64,000 nt of DNA, taken from positions 34,592 through 98,591 of the forward strand of contig JARGFJ010000005.1 in assembly GCA_029210875.1 (NCBI GenBank), written 5' to 3'. Numbering within the stretch: position 1 is the stretch's first letter; every line of letters starts with the position of its first letter. The DNA is from Gammaproteobacteria bacterium. GTDB lineage: Bacteria; Pseudomonadota; Gammaproteobacteria; Nitrosococcales; Methylophagaceae. Positions 10,101-19,014 of this stretch are shown here, piece by piece. Position numbers and translations under genes: made by a program. The notes beneath the pieces are model-generated. The model did no database searches and had not been told where the DNA came from. It worked only from the letters and a program-made list of their open reading frames with translations.

Positions 10101-11632
10101 CTGGTCACGTTAATTCAAGTGTTGAGAATTGGATACAAGATTTGAATGATGACAAAATGCCCGGTTTTGCTGGTACAGTCACAGATGTAACCCATGCAGT
10201 AAATAGTGATAGCACGTCGGCAGTAGATGTAGCACAAGCTATTTTGCGGGATCCTGCATTAACAACGCGCTTGTTAAAAATGGTTAATAGCTTTTTTTAT
10301 AATCCATCTTCACAAGAAATTAGCACCGTATCTCGTGCGGTAATGGTCTTGGGTTTTGATCAAGTTCGCGCCTTAGCCTTATCTTTAGTGTTAATTGATT
10401 CGTTGAGTGATGGTCAGCAGCGCGACAAATTAACATCTGAGATTGCTTTATCCTTTCATGCAGCAGTTCAGGCACAAGAGCTGGCTCGTAAAACAAAATG
10501 TAAATCACCTGAAAATATCTTTGTTGCTACCTTGTTGTCACGATTAGGTAATATGGCTTTCTGGGCGTTTGCAGATGATAAAGCACAAGCATTACTTGAC
10601 CTTGTAAACTCAGGTGACATGACAGAGCAAGAAGCTGAAAACAAGGTGTTAGGTTTTTCATTAAAGGACTTAACCCGAGGACTAAGTAAATCATGGTCTT
10701 TGGGTGAGTTATTAGATAATGCTTTGAGCGATAAAAAGAGTAATGACCCTCGTTTGGATGTTATTGAAATGGGGCAGCTCATTGCAGAGTCTACCGTATC
10801 AGGTTGGGACAGTGAACAAGCAAAACTGGCGATAGAGAAGGTGTCTGATAAACTTAATCTTACAATCGATAGTGTTAAAGAAATGGTGCATACCAACGCT
10901 AAAAATGCAAAGAAGGTAACCAGGCTTTACGGTATAACCAAAGCAAGTAATAGAATTCCTCAGCCAAACAAACCATTGGTCGAAATAGAAGAAAATCAAT
11001 CTCAAACCAAAGCGATAACTCAAGATGTGATAGTTGCGGCTGAATCGACAGAAAGTGAATCTGGTTTAGACGTAGTTCAGGATAGTATTAAACAACAAAA
11101 GGTAATACATCCAGAACCAGACTCACATATTCAAATGACTATCTTAGGTGATATTTCCAGAGCAATAGAAGAAAAACCGAGCATCAATGTCATATTGGAG
11201 ATGGTGTTAGAAGGGCTTTACCGTGGGGTTGGTATGGATCGTTCCTTATTTGCAGTCATCTCAAAAGATCATAAAAAACTTACATGCAAATATGCTGTTG
11301 GTGCGGATAGTGAACGTTTAATTAATGACTTCACAATTGATATTAGTAGTCCTAAAAATATATTCAATCAGGTTATTAAATCAAAAAAAGCAGCACATAT
11401 ACCTGCTGATCCAAAGCAACTCACAGGCACATTGACACGAGTAGTACTAGAACAATTAGGTGCGCCTCCTTATTTAGTGATGCCAACTATCGTAAAAGGC
11501 AAGGTGATCGGTATGTACATGGCAGATCGAAATCTAAGTAAACGTGACGTAAAACAAGAAGATTTCGTTGCATTTCAACAGTTTTGCCAACAGGCTAATA
11601 TGGGATTAACTTTTTTAACAACACAAGGCTAG
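10097..11632 (+). CDS. HDOD-GAF signalling protein
   Basis: 511 residues. An HDOD domain spans about 15-215 (MPGFAGTVTDV, ILRDPALTTRLLKMVNS, SRAVMVLGFDQVRALALS). A polar linker follows (about 280-345), then a GAF-like domain (about 350-505). HDOD proteins are HD-fold relatives without a complete catalytic motif that act in c-di-GMP or stress signalling; the GAF part may bind a small ligand. It starts at TTG within the nucleotidase stop (TTGA), with GGGAGA at 10085-10090. Its partners and signal are unknown. Confidence 0.8.
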   Translation: MTGHVNSSVENWIQDLNDDKMPGFAGTVTDVTHAVNSDSTSAVDVAQAILRDPALTTRLLKMVNSFFYNPSSQEISTVSRAVMVLGFDQVRALALSLVLIDSLSDGQQRDKLTSEIALSFHAAVQAQELARKTKCKSPENIFVATLLSRLGNMAFWAFADDKAQALLDLVNSGDMTEQEAENKVLGFSLKDLTRGLSKSWSLGELLDNALSDKKSNDPRLDVIEMGQLIAESTVSGWDSEQAKLAIEKVSDKLNLTIDSVKEMVHTNAKNAKKVTRLYGITKASNRIPQPNKPLVEIEENQSQTKAITQDVIVAAESTESESGLDVVQDSIKQQKVIHPEPDSHIQMTILGDISRAIEEKPSINVILEMVLEGLYRGVGMDRSLFAVISKDHKKLTCKYAVGADSERLINDFTIDISSPKNIFNQVIKSKKAAHIPADPKQLTGTLTRVVLEQLGAPPYLVMPTIVKGKVIGMYMADRNLSKRDVKQEDFVAFQQFCQQANMGLTFLTTQG

Positions 11633-11658
11633 TTTTCTTTGTGATCTATGTTTATAAT
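11630..11658 (+). promoter_or_regulatory. Candidate promoter of tRNA-Leu
   Basis: A perfect -10 hexamer TATAAT (11653-11658) lies about 45 bases before the tRNA. The -35 position 17 bases upstream (TAGTTT) is poor. It overlaps the stop codon of the HDOD gene. Confidence 0.35.
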
Positions 11659-11702
11659 GGCCAGCTTAATTTGGAAGCATAGCTGTCTAAACAACAAAAT
11701 AT

Positions 11703-11787
<85 letters not shown>

Positions 11788-11799
11788 TCTCTATAAAGG

Positions 11800-11826
11800 T
11801 TGGTGGCTTCAAGCCACCAATACTTT
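11800..11826 (+). terminator. Hairpin after tRNA-Leu
   Basis: TTGGTGGCT and AGCCACCAA pair perfectly over a 3-base loop and are followed by TACTTT. The stem is strong but the T-run is weak. It lies 13 bases after the tRNA and about 20 before the tig ribosome-binding site, so it may process or terminate the tRNA transcript, or shape the tig leader. Confidence 0.55.
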
Positions 11827-11848
11827 AACTCCCGATTTGAGGTAAAGA

Positions 11849-13150
11849 ATGCAAGTTACTGTAGAAAATGTTAGCGAACTCGGTCGCCGTATGACGGTGA
11901 CAGTTGAAGATGCCAATATCGAACAAGCAGTACAGGAACGATTGAAAGCCATTCGTCCGACAGTAAAAATGGCTGGTTTCCGACCTGGTAAAGTTCCTTT
12001 AAAAATGATCGAGTCATCTCATGGCCCTTCAGCGCGCCGTGATGTCATTGACCATCTTGTTCAAACCAATATGCAAGAAGCGTTTATTCAAGAAAGCATT
12101 AATCCTGCAGGTCCTCCTCATATTGATAGCATGGACGAGGACGGTGGGACATTTAAATTTAGTTTAGTCTATGATGTATTCCCTGAAGTTCAAGAAATCA
12201 AGCTGGATAACGTCGAGATCGAAAAAATTGTCGCAGAAGTGACAGACGAAGACATTGACACTATGCTTGAAACATTGCGCCAACAGCGTGTTAGCTGGGA
12301 ACCATTAAAACGTGCAGCGAAAGAAGAAGATGGTGTAACCATTGATTTCGTTGGTAGTATTGATGGTGAACCGTTCCAAGGTGGTAAAGGCACTGACACA
12401 TTGGTTGTTCTTGGTTCAGGAACTATGTTGCCTGAATTTGAAAATCAATTGATTGGAACAAAAGCAGGACAAGAAACAACGATTACTATGACGTTTCCTG
12501 ACGATTATCGTGCTGAACATTTGCGTGGTAAAGAAGCCTTATTTGCCGTGACAGTTAAATCAGTAGCAAAGAAAAAATTACCTAAACTTGATAAAGCGTT
12601 TGCAGAACTTTGTGGTGTTGAAGGCGGTATCCCTGCACTTAAAAAAGAAGTCAAAGCCAATATGATGCGTGAGCTGGCATCTAACCTAAAAGCAAAGAAT
12701 AAACGTAAGGTAATGGATAGCTTAACTGCAAATAATGACGTTAGTTTGCCTGAGTCCCCCGTTCAACGTGAAGCTGAACACTTAATGGAGCAAGCTAAAA
12801 ATAACTTGAGAAATCAAGGTGTTAATGTTGATGGTATTCCTTTTAACGTTGATAATTTCAAAGATTCAGCAAAACAACGTGTTGCGCTGAGCCTATTAAT
12901 CGGTAAAATCATTTCTGACAACGAAATTAAGCCTGATGAAAATCGTGTTAAAGAAGTCATTGATGGCATCGCAGCAAGCTACGAAGATCCTGAAGATGTT
13001 GTTAAGTACTACCTGAATGATCAACAAAAACTATCTGAAATCCAAATGATGGTAGTTGAAGATATGGTTGTAGATTGGGTACTTGATCGTGTTAAAGTTG
13101 AAGAGAAATCATCAACATTTAGTGAGGTAATGAATTCAGCAGCAGCTTGA
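11849..13150 (+). CDS. tig: Trigger factor, ribosome-bound chaperone and prolyl isomerase
   Basis: 433 residues in three domains. The ribosome-binding N-terminus has the tail motif GFRPGKVP (about 44-51). An FKBP-type peptidyl-prolyl isomerase domain spans about 150-245 (GVTIDFVGSIDGEPF, FPDDYRAEHLRGKEALF). A helical chaperone domain extends to the C-terminus. It binds nascent chains at the ribosome exit. GAGG (11839-11842) supports the start. It leads the usual tig-clpP-clpX-lon order, though a strong terminator separates it from clpP. Confidence 0.96.
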   Translation: MQVTVENVSELGRRMTVTVEDANIEQAVQERLKAIRPTVKMAGFRPGKVPLKMIESSHGPSARRDVIDHLVQTNMQEAFIQESINPAGPPHIDSMDEDGGTFKFSLVYDVFPEVQEIKLDNVEIEKIVAEVTDEDIDTMLETLRQQRVSWEPLKRAAKEEDGVTIDFVGSIDGEPFQGGKGTDTLVVLGSGTMLPEFENQLIGTKAGQETTITMTFPDDYRAEHLRGKEALFAVTVKSVAKKKLPKLDKAFAELCGVEGGIPALKKEVKANMMRELASNLKAKNKRKVMDSLTANNDVSLPESPVQREAEHLMEQAKNNLRNQGVNVDGIPFNVDNFKDSAKQRVALSLLIGKIISDNEIKPDENRVKEVIDGIAASYEDPEDVVKYYLNDQQKLSEIQMMVVEDMVVDWVLDRVKVEEKSSTFSEVMNSAAA

Positions 13151-13174
13151 TTCTTTACGCTAATACAGACATGT

Positions 13175-13215
13175 AATAGCCTGTGCTCATTGTTGTGAGT
13201 GCAGGCTATTTTGTT
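13175..13215 (+). terminator. Rho-independent terminator between tig and clpP
   Basis: A 15-base-pair stem (13175-13189 with 13194-13208, two G-U pairs) over loop TTGT is followed by TTGTTTT. It shows that clpP has its own promoter or depends on readthrough. It also rules out the GTG at 13183 as the clpP start. Confidence 0.9.
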
Positions 13216-13242
13216 TTAAGACTAAAAAATATTGGGAATTAC

Positions 13243-13881
13243 ATGACAGACTTTATCTTGAGTAACACTATGACACCAATAAGCAATGCGCTTGTGCCAA
13301 TGGTTGTTGAACAAACATCCAGAGGCGAACGTTCGTATGATATTTATTCACGTTTATTAAAAGAGCGTGTCATTTTTCTTGTGGGTCCAGTAGAAGATCA
13401 TATGGCAAACCTTGTTGTTGCCCAATTGTTATTCCTAGAGTCTGAGAATCCAGATAAGGACATACATTTATATATTAACTCACCCGGTGGGGCTGTTACC
13501 GCTGGTATGGCTATCTACGATACCATGCAATTTATCAAGCCCGATGTCAGTACATTGTGTATTGGTCAAGCTGCAAGTATGGGCGCTGTATTATTAGCCG
13601 CTGGAGCAGCAGGGAAACGTCATTGTTTGCCTAACTCTCGTATTATGGTGCATCAACCTTTGGGTGGTTTTCAAGGTCAGGCTTCAGACATCGAAATTCA
13701 TGCTCGTGAGATTTTATCTATCCGCAAACGATTAAATAGTATTTTAGCTCATCACACAGGTCAGGATATTTCACGGATTGAAACAGATACTGATCGAGAT
13801 AATTTTATGAGTAGTGAACAAGCGCAAGAATATGGTTTAATCGATTCTGTATTAGAAAAACGGCCTGAAGAAAAAGCATAA
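13243..13881 (+). CDS. clpP: ATP-dependent Clp protease proteolytic subunit
   Basis: Serine peptidase that forms the tetradecameric chamber partnered by ClpX. From ATG 13243 the product is 212 residues with the triad Ser112 ([10 protein letters not shown]), His137 (RIMVHQP) and Asp186 (DTDRDNF), spaced as in E. coli ClpP. A GGGA precedes the ATG. The frame is open back to GTG 13183 but that codon lies inside the tig terminator. ATG 13270 is an alternative. clpX follows 38 bases after the stop. Confidence 0.95.
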   Translation: MTDFILSNTMTPISNALVPMVVEQTSRGERSYDIYSRLLKERVIFLVGPVEDHMANLVVAQLLFLESENPDKDIHLYINSPGGAVTAGMAIYDTMQFIKPDVSTLCIGQAASMGAVLLAAGAAGKRHCLPNSRIMVHQPLGGFQGQASDIEIHAREILSIRKRLNSILAHHTGQDISRIETDTDRDNFMSSEQAQEYGLIDSVLEKRPEEKA

Positions 13882-13919
13882 CTAGCCGATACACTATTTG
13901 ATTGCTAGGAAAATTGATT

Positions 13920-15194
13920 ATGAGTGACGATAAAAATAATAACGAAGATAAATTACTTTACTGCTCTTTCTGCGGTAAAAGTCAACACGAGGTTAAAAAG
14001 CTGATTGCTGGACCTTCGGTCTTTGTATGTGATGAATGTGTAGAGTTATGTAATGATATTATTCGTGAAGAACTTCAAGATAGTAACAACGAAGAGTTGG
14101 AGTTAAAACTACCCACACCAAAAGAAATAAATGACGCTCTTGATAATTATGTTATCGGTCAGGAAAGAGCAAAACGAGTATTATCTGTCGCTGTTTATAA
14201 TCACTATAAGCGCCTTCGTTATGGCCCGACTGGTGATGATGTCGAATTGTCGAAGAGCAATATTTTATTAATTGGTCCTACAGGTAGTGGTAAAACACTG
14301 CTGGCTGAAACACTGGCTCGCCAACTCAATGTTCCATTCACAATGGCTGATGCAACAACACTGACAGAAGCAGGGTATGTCGGTGAAGATGTTGAGAATA
14401 TCATCCAAAAATTACTTCAAAAATGTGATTACGATGTTGAAAAAGCCGAAACAGGTATCGTTTATATTGATGAGATTGATAAGATTTCACGTAAATCTGA
14501 TAATCCATCGATTACTCGTGATGTATCTGGTGAAGGGGTTCAACAGGCTTTATTGAAATTAATTGAAGGCACCATCGCCTCAATTCCTCCTCAAGGCGGT
14601 CGAAAACATCCACAACAAGAGTTTTTGCAAGTCGATACCAGTAAAATTCTATTTATCTGTGGCGGTGCATTTGCAGGTTTAGATAAAGTTATTCGTAACC
14701 GCTCTAATAAAGGTGGCATTGGTTTCTCTGCCCAAGTCAAGAGTGTTGAAGACGATAAAGTAGTCAGCGATGTGCTTAAAACAGTCGAACCTGAAGACTT
14801 AATTCAATACGGTCTGATACCTGAGTTTGTAGGTCGATTACCTGTCGTTGCGACCTTAAATGAACTAGACGAGGATGCATTAGTACAAATTCTAACGGAA
14901 CCTCGTAATTCATTGACCAAACAATACCAAAAATTGTTTGAAATGGAAGGTGCTGAAATTGAATTTAGAGATGATGCCTTACATGCTATTGCACATAAAG
15001 CGATGGAACGTAAAACCGGTGCTCGTGGCTTACGTTCGATCATTGAAAACGTGTTGCTCGATACGATGTTCGATCTTCCTTCGGTTGACAATGTGTCAAA
15101 GGTCGTCATTGATGAAAATGTTATCAATGATGAAAACGCTCCAATCCTGATTTATCAGGATCAAACCAAAGATCTTGCTGCAAGCGATAATTAA
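13920..15194 (+). CDS. clpX: ATP-dependent Clp protease ATP-binding subunit ClpX
   Basis: AAA+ unfoldase that feeds substrates to ClpP. The 424-residue product has an N-terminal four-Cys zinc domain (CSFCGKS...CDECVELC), Walker [13 protein letters not shown], Walker [11 protein letters not shown], and the [11 protein letters not shown] sensor-2 region. ATG 13920 after AGGAAA is preferred over the in-frame TTG 13902. Downstream, lon has its own heat-shock promoter. Confidence 0.96.
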   Translation: MSDDKNNNEDKLLYCSFCGKSQHEVKKLIAGPSVFVCDECVELCNDIIREELQDSNNEELELKLPTPKEINDALDNYVIGQERAKRVLSVAVYNHYKRLRYGPTGDDVELSKSNILLIGPTGSGKTLLAETLARQLNVPFTMADATTLTEAGYVGEDVENIIQKLLQKCDYDVEKAETGIVYIDEIDKISRKSDNPSITRDVSGEGVQQALLKLIEGTIASIPPQGGRKHPQQEFLQVDTSKILFICGGAFAGLDKVIRNRSNKGGIGFSAQVKSVEDDKVVSDVLKTVEPEDLIQYGLIPEFVGRLPVVATLNELDEDALVQILTEPRNSLTKQYQKLFEMEGAEIEFRDDALHAIAHKAMERKTGARGLRSIIENVLLDTMFDLPSVDNVSKVVIDENVINDENAPILIYQDQTKDLAASDN

Positions 15195-15265
15195 TCGGGT
15201 AAGAATTCGCTTAATTTATTACTTATACTAATATCAAACTATTTCAAGCATTGTGTGTTTTGTTG

Positions 15266-15293
15266 CTTGAAATAGATTGATCTATCCCCATAT
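15266..15293 (+). promoter_or_regulatory. Sigma-32 heat-shock promoter of lon
   Basis: CTTGAAA (15266-15272), a 13-base spacer, then CCCCATAT (15286-15293) match the sigma-32 consensus CTTGAAA-N(11-16)-CCCCATnT fully. The -35 element is also the right arm of a 12-base inverted repeat (15239-15250 with 15264-15275), and ACTAATAT (15227-15234) is repeated inverted at 15290-15297 over the -10. Transcription would start near 15300, about 60 bases before the lon ATG. Confidence 0.85.
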
Positions 15294-15362
15294 TAGTTGC
15301 TAAGTAACTTAAATTTTTGCCTTAATGGCAGTCAGAAACACGGTTCGAGGTCAGTTAGAACA

Positions 15363-17795
15363 ATGGAAAATCAAACAAAATCAACAGCAACTGATAATGT
15401 CTTGGTGGAAGTACCAGTACTACCACTGAGAGATGTCGTTGTTTACCCTTATATGGTCATTCCATTGTTTGTGGGTCGCGATCGTTCAATCGCAGCTTTG
15501 GAAGCGGCTACAGATGAAAATAAACAAATTCTGTTGGTAGCTCAAAAAAACTCTAATGATGATCAACCAAGCACAGATAACCTGTATGACACAGGTACAT
15601 TAGCTAATATTCTTCAATTACTGAAGCTGCCAGATGGCACCGTCAAAGTGTTAGTGGAAGGTACTGGGCGAGCTAAGGTAGCTTATTACAATAATAGTGG
15701 AGAGTATCTGCAAGCTGAAGTAGCAGAATTTATTAATCAGGAACCTGACGATCGAGAATCAGATGTATTGATGCGTTCTTTGTTAAATCAGTTTGAACAA
15801 TATGTAAAACTGAATAAAAAAATCCCACCCGAAGTTATTGCATCATTATCAAGTATTGAAGACGCAGCCAGAATGGCTGATACCGTTGCTGCCCACATGG
15901 CACTGAAACTAGAAGACAAACAATTATTATTAGAAATGTCTGATGTAACAGCTCGTATTGAAAAACTAATGGTTTTCCTTGAGTCTGAGATTGATATTCA
16001 GAATATTGAAAAACGTATTCGCGGTCGTGTTAAAAAACAAATGGAAAAAAGCCAACGCGAGTATTATCTGAATGAACAGATGAAAGCCGTTCAAAAAGAA
16101 TTGGGTGAAATAGATGAATCAGCTAATGAAGTTGAAGAGCTAGAAGCAAAAATCGCTGATGCGGGTATGTCACAAGAGGCATTAGACAAAGCCACATCTG
16201 AGCTAAAAAAACTCAAAATGATGTCTCCGATGTCGGCTGAAGCCTCTGTGATCCGTAATTATGTTGAATGCTTGATTGATGTGCCATGGAAGAAACGTTC
16301 TCGCGTTTATCAGGATTTAAAACGTGCAGAAAAAATTCTAGATGAAGATCATTACGGTCTTGAAAAAGTGAAACAGCGTATTCTTGAATATTTAGCAGTA
16401 CAACAGCGTGTTAAAAAATCTAAAGGTCCGATCCTATGCTTGGTAGGACCACCAGGTGTGGGTAAAACATCTGTAGCTCAATCCATTGCCAGAGCAACTA
16501 ACAGAAAGTTTTCTCGCATGGCATTAGGTGGAGTTCGTGATGAAGCCGAGATCCGTGGACATCGTCGTACCTATATTGGTTCAATGCCAGGTAAAGTCAT
16601 TCAAAATTTAACTAAAGTAGGGGTGAAGAATCCACTATTTTTATTAGATGAAATCGATAAAATGGCGCAGGATTTTAGAGGTGATCCTGCTTCAGCATTA
16701 TTAGAAGTGCTTGACCCTGAACAAAACTCAACATTCGCAGATCACTATATGGAAGTAGAGTATGACCTTTCTGATGTAATGTTTGTATGCACTGCTAATA
16801 CAATGAATATTCCTGATGCTTTACGCGATAGAATGGAAATTATTCGTTTGTCGGGTTATACCGAAGATGAAAAATTGAACATCGCCCTAAAATATTTATT
16901 ACCCAAAGCGATTAAAGATAATGGCCTAAAAGATCATGAAATTAAAGTTGAACAAGATGCCATATTAGAAATTATTCGTCGTTATACACGCGAGGCAGGT
17001 GTCCGTAATTTACAACGCGAGATTTCAAAAATTTGTCGTAAAGTGGTCAAACACATCTTACAAGATAAATCGACAGATCAAATAATCGTGTCAGCAGCCA
17101 ATTTAGAAGATTATTTGGGTGTTTATCACTTCCAATATGGCATTGCAGAAGAGACCGATCAAGTAGGCCAAGTGACAGGTTTAGCTTGGACTGAAGTGGG
17201 TGGTGAATTGTTAACTATCGAAACAGCCGTTATGCCGGGTAAAGGTAAAGCCACTTATACTGGTAAGCTTGGTGAAGTGATGCAAGAATCTATTCAAGCT
17301 GCTACCACTGTTGTGCGTTCTCGTGCGCTTGATTGGGGAATTGCAACAGATTATATGCAAAATCATGATGTTCATATCCATGTGCCAGAAGGTGCTACAC
17401 CTAAGGATGGTCCAAGTGCCGGTGTTGGTATGTGTACGGCTTTGGTTTCTGCAATAACAGGTATTGCTGTCAAAGCCAATGTTGCGATGACCGGTGAAAT
17501 TACCTTACGTGGTGAGGTGTTAGCCATTGGCGGTTTAAAAGAAAAACTGTTGGCAGCATTGCGCGGCGGTATTGATACTGTTTTGATTCCCCAAGATAAT
17601 GTCAAAGACTTGAAGGAAATACCTGATACTATTCAACAAGGTTTAAATATCATTCCGGTGAAGTGGATATCAGAAGTATTAGACGTTGCTCTAGTCACTA
17701 ACCCAACACCCAGTGACGAAACGACGGAGGATAAAACGCTGATAAAGACTGACACGGCCAATTATCACGAAATTGAGTCACCAAACAGACATTGA
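15363..17795 (+). CDS. lon: ATP-dependent protease Lon
   Basis: Hexameric AAA+ serine protease for misfolded and regulatory proteins. 810 residues: N-terminal LAN substrate domain (VPVLPLRDVVVYPYM), coiled coil, Walker A GPPGVGKT (362-369), Walker B FLLDEIDKM, and the protease Ser685 (KDGPSAG) and Lys728 (LKEKLLAA) dyad. The frame is open back to TTG 15297, but that codon lies at the sigma-32 promoter, so ATG 15363 with GAGG upstream is the start. The next gene is a SPOR protein, not hupB as in many relatives. Confidence 0.96.
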   Translation: MENQTKSTATDNVLVEVPVLPLRDVVVYPYMVIPLFVGRDRSIAALEAATDENKQILLVAQKNSNDDQPSTDNLYDTGTLANILQLLKLPDGTVKVLVEGTGRAKVAYYNNSGEYLQAEVAEFINQEPDDRESDVLMRSLLNQFEQYVKLNKKIPPEVIASLSSIEDAARMADTVAAHMALKLEDKQLLLEMSDVTARIEKLMVFLESEIDIQNIEKRIRGRVKKQMEKSQREYYLNEQMKAVQKELGEIDESANEVEELEAKIADAGMSQEALDKATSELKKLKMMSPMSAEASVIRNYVECLIDVPWKKRSRVYQDLKRAEKILDEDHYGLEKVKQRILEYLAVQQRVKKSKGPILCLVGPPGVGKTSVAQSIARATNRKFSRMALGGVRDEAEIRGHRRTYIGSMPGKVIQNLTKVGVKNPLFLLDEIDKMAQDFRGDPASALLEVLDPEQNSTFADHYMEVEYDLSDVMFVCTANTMNIPDALRDRMEIIRLSGYTEDEKLNIALKYLLPKAIKDNGLKDHEIKVEQDAILEIIRRYTREAGVRNLQREISKICRKVVKHILQDKSTDQIIVSAANLEDYLGVYHFQYGIAEETDQVGQVTGLAWTEVGGELLTIETAVMPGKGKATYTGKLGEVMQESIQAATTVVRSRALDWGIATDYMQNHDVHIHVPEGATPKDGPSAGVGMCTALVSAITGIAVKANVAMTGEITLRGEVLAIGGLKEKLLAALRGGIDTVLIPQDNVKDLKEIPDTIQQGLNIIPVKWISEVLDVALVTNPTPSDETTEDKTLIKTDTANYHEIESPNRH

Positions 17796-17811
17796 TTACA
17801 AGGGTTAACAC

Positions 17812-18399
17812 ATGACAACAATTATGAAACAACGTTTGATCGGTTCATTGCTGCTGTTATGTGTTATCGCTGGCGTTGCCGTCTTCTTAATGAATAAAGC
17901 GGGTTTTGAGCACAATGTTGAACCTGCGATAGACCTTGTTCAGCCAGATTTCGTTTCATCGATTGAAGTGATAGCAGAAGATGCTATTGAGTTAGAACCA
18001 GAAACCTTGGTAGAACCCCTCAATTTAGTCAGTTCAAACGATGATAATGAACAAGATATAGCACATACTATTTCAGCTCCAGCTCCAGCTCCAGCTCCAG
18101 CTCCAGCTCCAGCTCCAGCTCCAGCTCCAGCTCCAGCTCCAGCTCCAGCTCCAGCGGATAATCTAACTAAGTCATGGATGATCCAACTCGCCAGTTTTAC
18201 CGCAAAACAAAACGCACAGTCACTGCAAAATACAGTTGCTAAAATGGGCTATTCAGCAACAATAGAAACAACTAATGCCGCTGATACAACATATTATCGT
18301 GTGCGAATAGGGCCTGAAAGCAATAAGCAGCAAGTCGATAAGATTGTTGCTGATATAGTTTCGCAATTGAAGATCAATCCTCAAGTAATATCTCAATAA
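17812..18399 (+). CDS. SPOR-domain membrane protein (DedD-like)
   Basis: 195 residues: short cytoplasmic start, one membrane helix (about 7-26), an acidic periplasmic stretch, an Ala-Pro rod of 13 repeats (about 89-115), and a C-terminal SPOR domain (about 121-195; WMIQLASFTAKQNAQSL, YYRVRIGPE). SPOR domains bind denuded septal glycan, so a role in cell division is likely. DedD precedes cvpA-purF in many gammaproteobacteria, which supports the name. AAGGG precedes the ATG. Confidence 0.85.
   Translation: MTTIMKQRLIGSLLLLCVIAGVAVFLMNKAGFEHNVEPAIDLVQPDFVSSIEVIAEDAIELEPETLVEPLNLVSSNDDNEQDIAHTISAPAPAPAPAPAPAPAPAPAPAPAPAPADNLTKSWMIQLASFTAKQNAQSLQNTVAKMGYSATIETTNAADTTYYRVRIGPESNKQQVDKIVADIVSQLKINPQVISQ
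18076..18153 (+). repeat. Perfect hexanucleotide repeat (GCTCCA)x13
   Basis: Thirteen uninterrupted copies of GCTCCA encode (Ala-Pro)13 in the SPOR protein. There is no synonymous variation between copies, which points to recent slippage expansion. Changes of one unit keep the frame and only alter the rod length. Confidence 0.97.
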
Positions 18400-18507
18400 C
18401 TGCGCTAAATTTTTTCAATCTATTATTTGTTAAAAATCTCTGGGGCTTATGATGCCAATTCTGGTAGAATTTCCTTTTTATTGGCGTGGTGAGACACTGA
18501 GTAAAAT

Positions 18508-19002
18508 ATGATTTGGGTTGATTATTTAATTATCGGCATCATAGTACTCTCCGCTACAATAAGTATTGTGAGAGGCTTCATTAAAGAGGTCTTATCACTC
18601 GCTAGTTGGGCATTATCATTCTGGGTTGCATTGTCATTTTCTCCTCATCTTGCCACCTTACTAACTGATTATATTGCTACATCATCAATACGACTTTTCA
18701 CAGCATTCTTCACCTTATTCTTAATCACCCTTATTTTAGGTGCGTTAGTGAACCATGTTATTTCTACCGTTGTTGAGAAAACAGGTCTATCTGGAACTGA
18801 TCGTGCATTAGGTGTCCTTTTTGGTTTGTTACGTGGTGGCGCAATTGTTGTGTTGTTAGTGTTAATTGCCGGGGCAACCCCAATGCCAAATGATAGTTGG
18901 TGGCAAAATTCGCTGTTACTAGAACATTTTGAAAAACTTGCACTTTGGGCAAGAGAACTTTTACCTGCTGATATTGCAGAATATATACATTTTAGTGAAT
19001 GA
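18508..19002 (+). CDS. cvpA: CvpA family inner-membrane protein
   Basis: 164 residues with four hydrophobic helices and the family start WVDYLIIGIIVLSATISIVRGFIKE (given here only as positions 3-27), then GTDRALGVLFGLLRGG (about 94-109). CvpA is linked to colicin V export and envelope stress tolerance; its mechanism is unknown. It sits 12 bases before purF, the usual arrangement. Confidence 0.9.
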   Translation: MIWVDYLIIGIIVLSATISIVRGFIKEVLSLASWALSFWVALSFSPHLATLLTDYIATSSIRLFTAFFTLFLITLILGALVNHVISTVVEKTGLSGTDRALGVLFGLLRGGAIVVLLVLIAGATPMPNDSWWQNSLLLEHFEKLALWARELLPADIAEYIHFSE

Positions 19003-19014
19003 CAGGGTATAAAT

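Noticed and set aside
13183..13242. GTG 13183 as the clpP start
   Set aside because: It lies within the stem of the tig terminator.
15297..15362. TTG 15297 as the lon start
   Set aside because: It lies at or before the predicted transcription start of the sigma-32 promoter, and the added residues do not match Lon.
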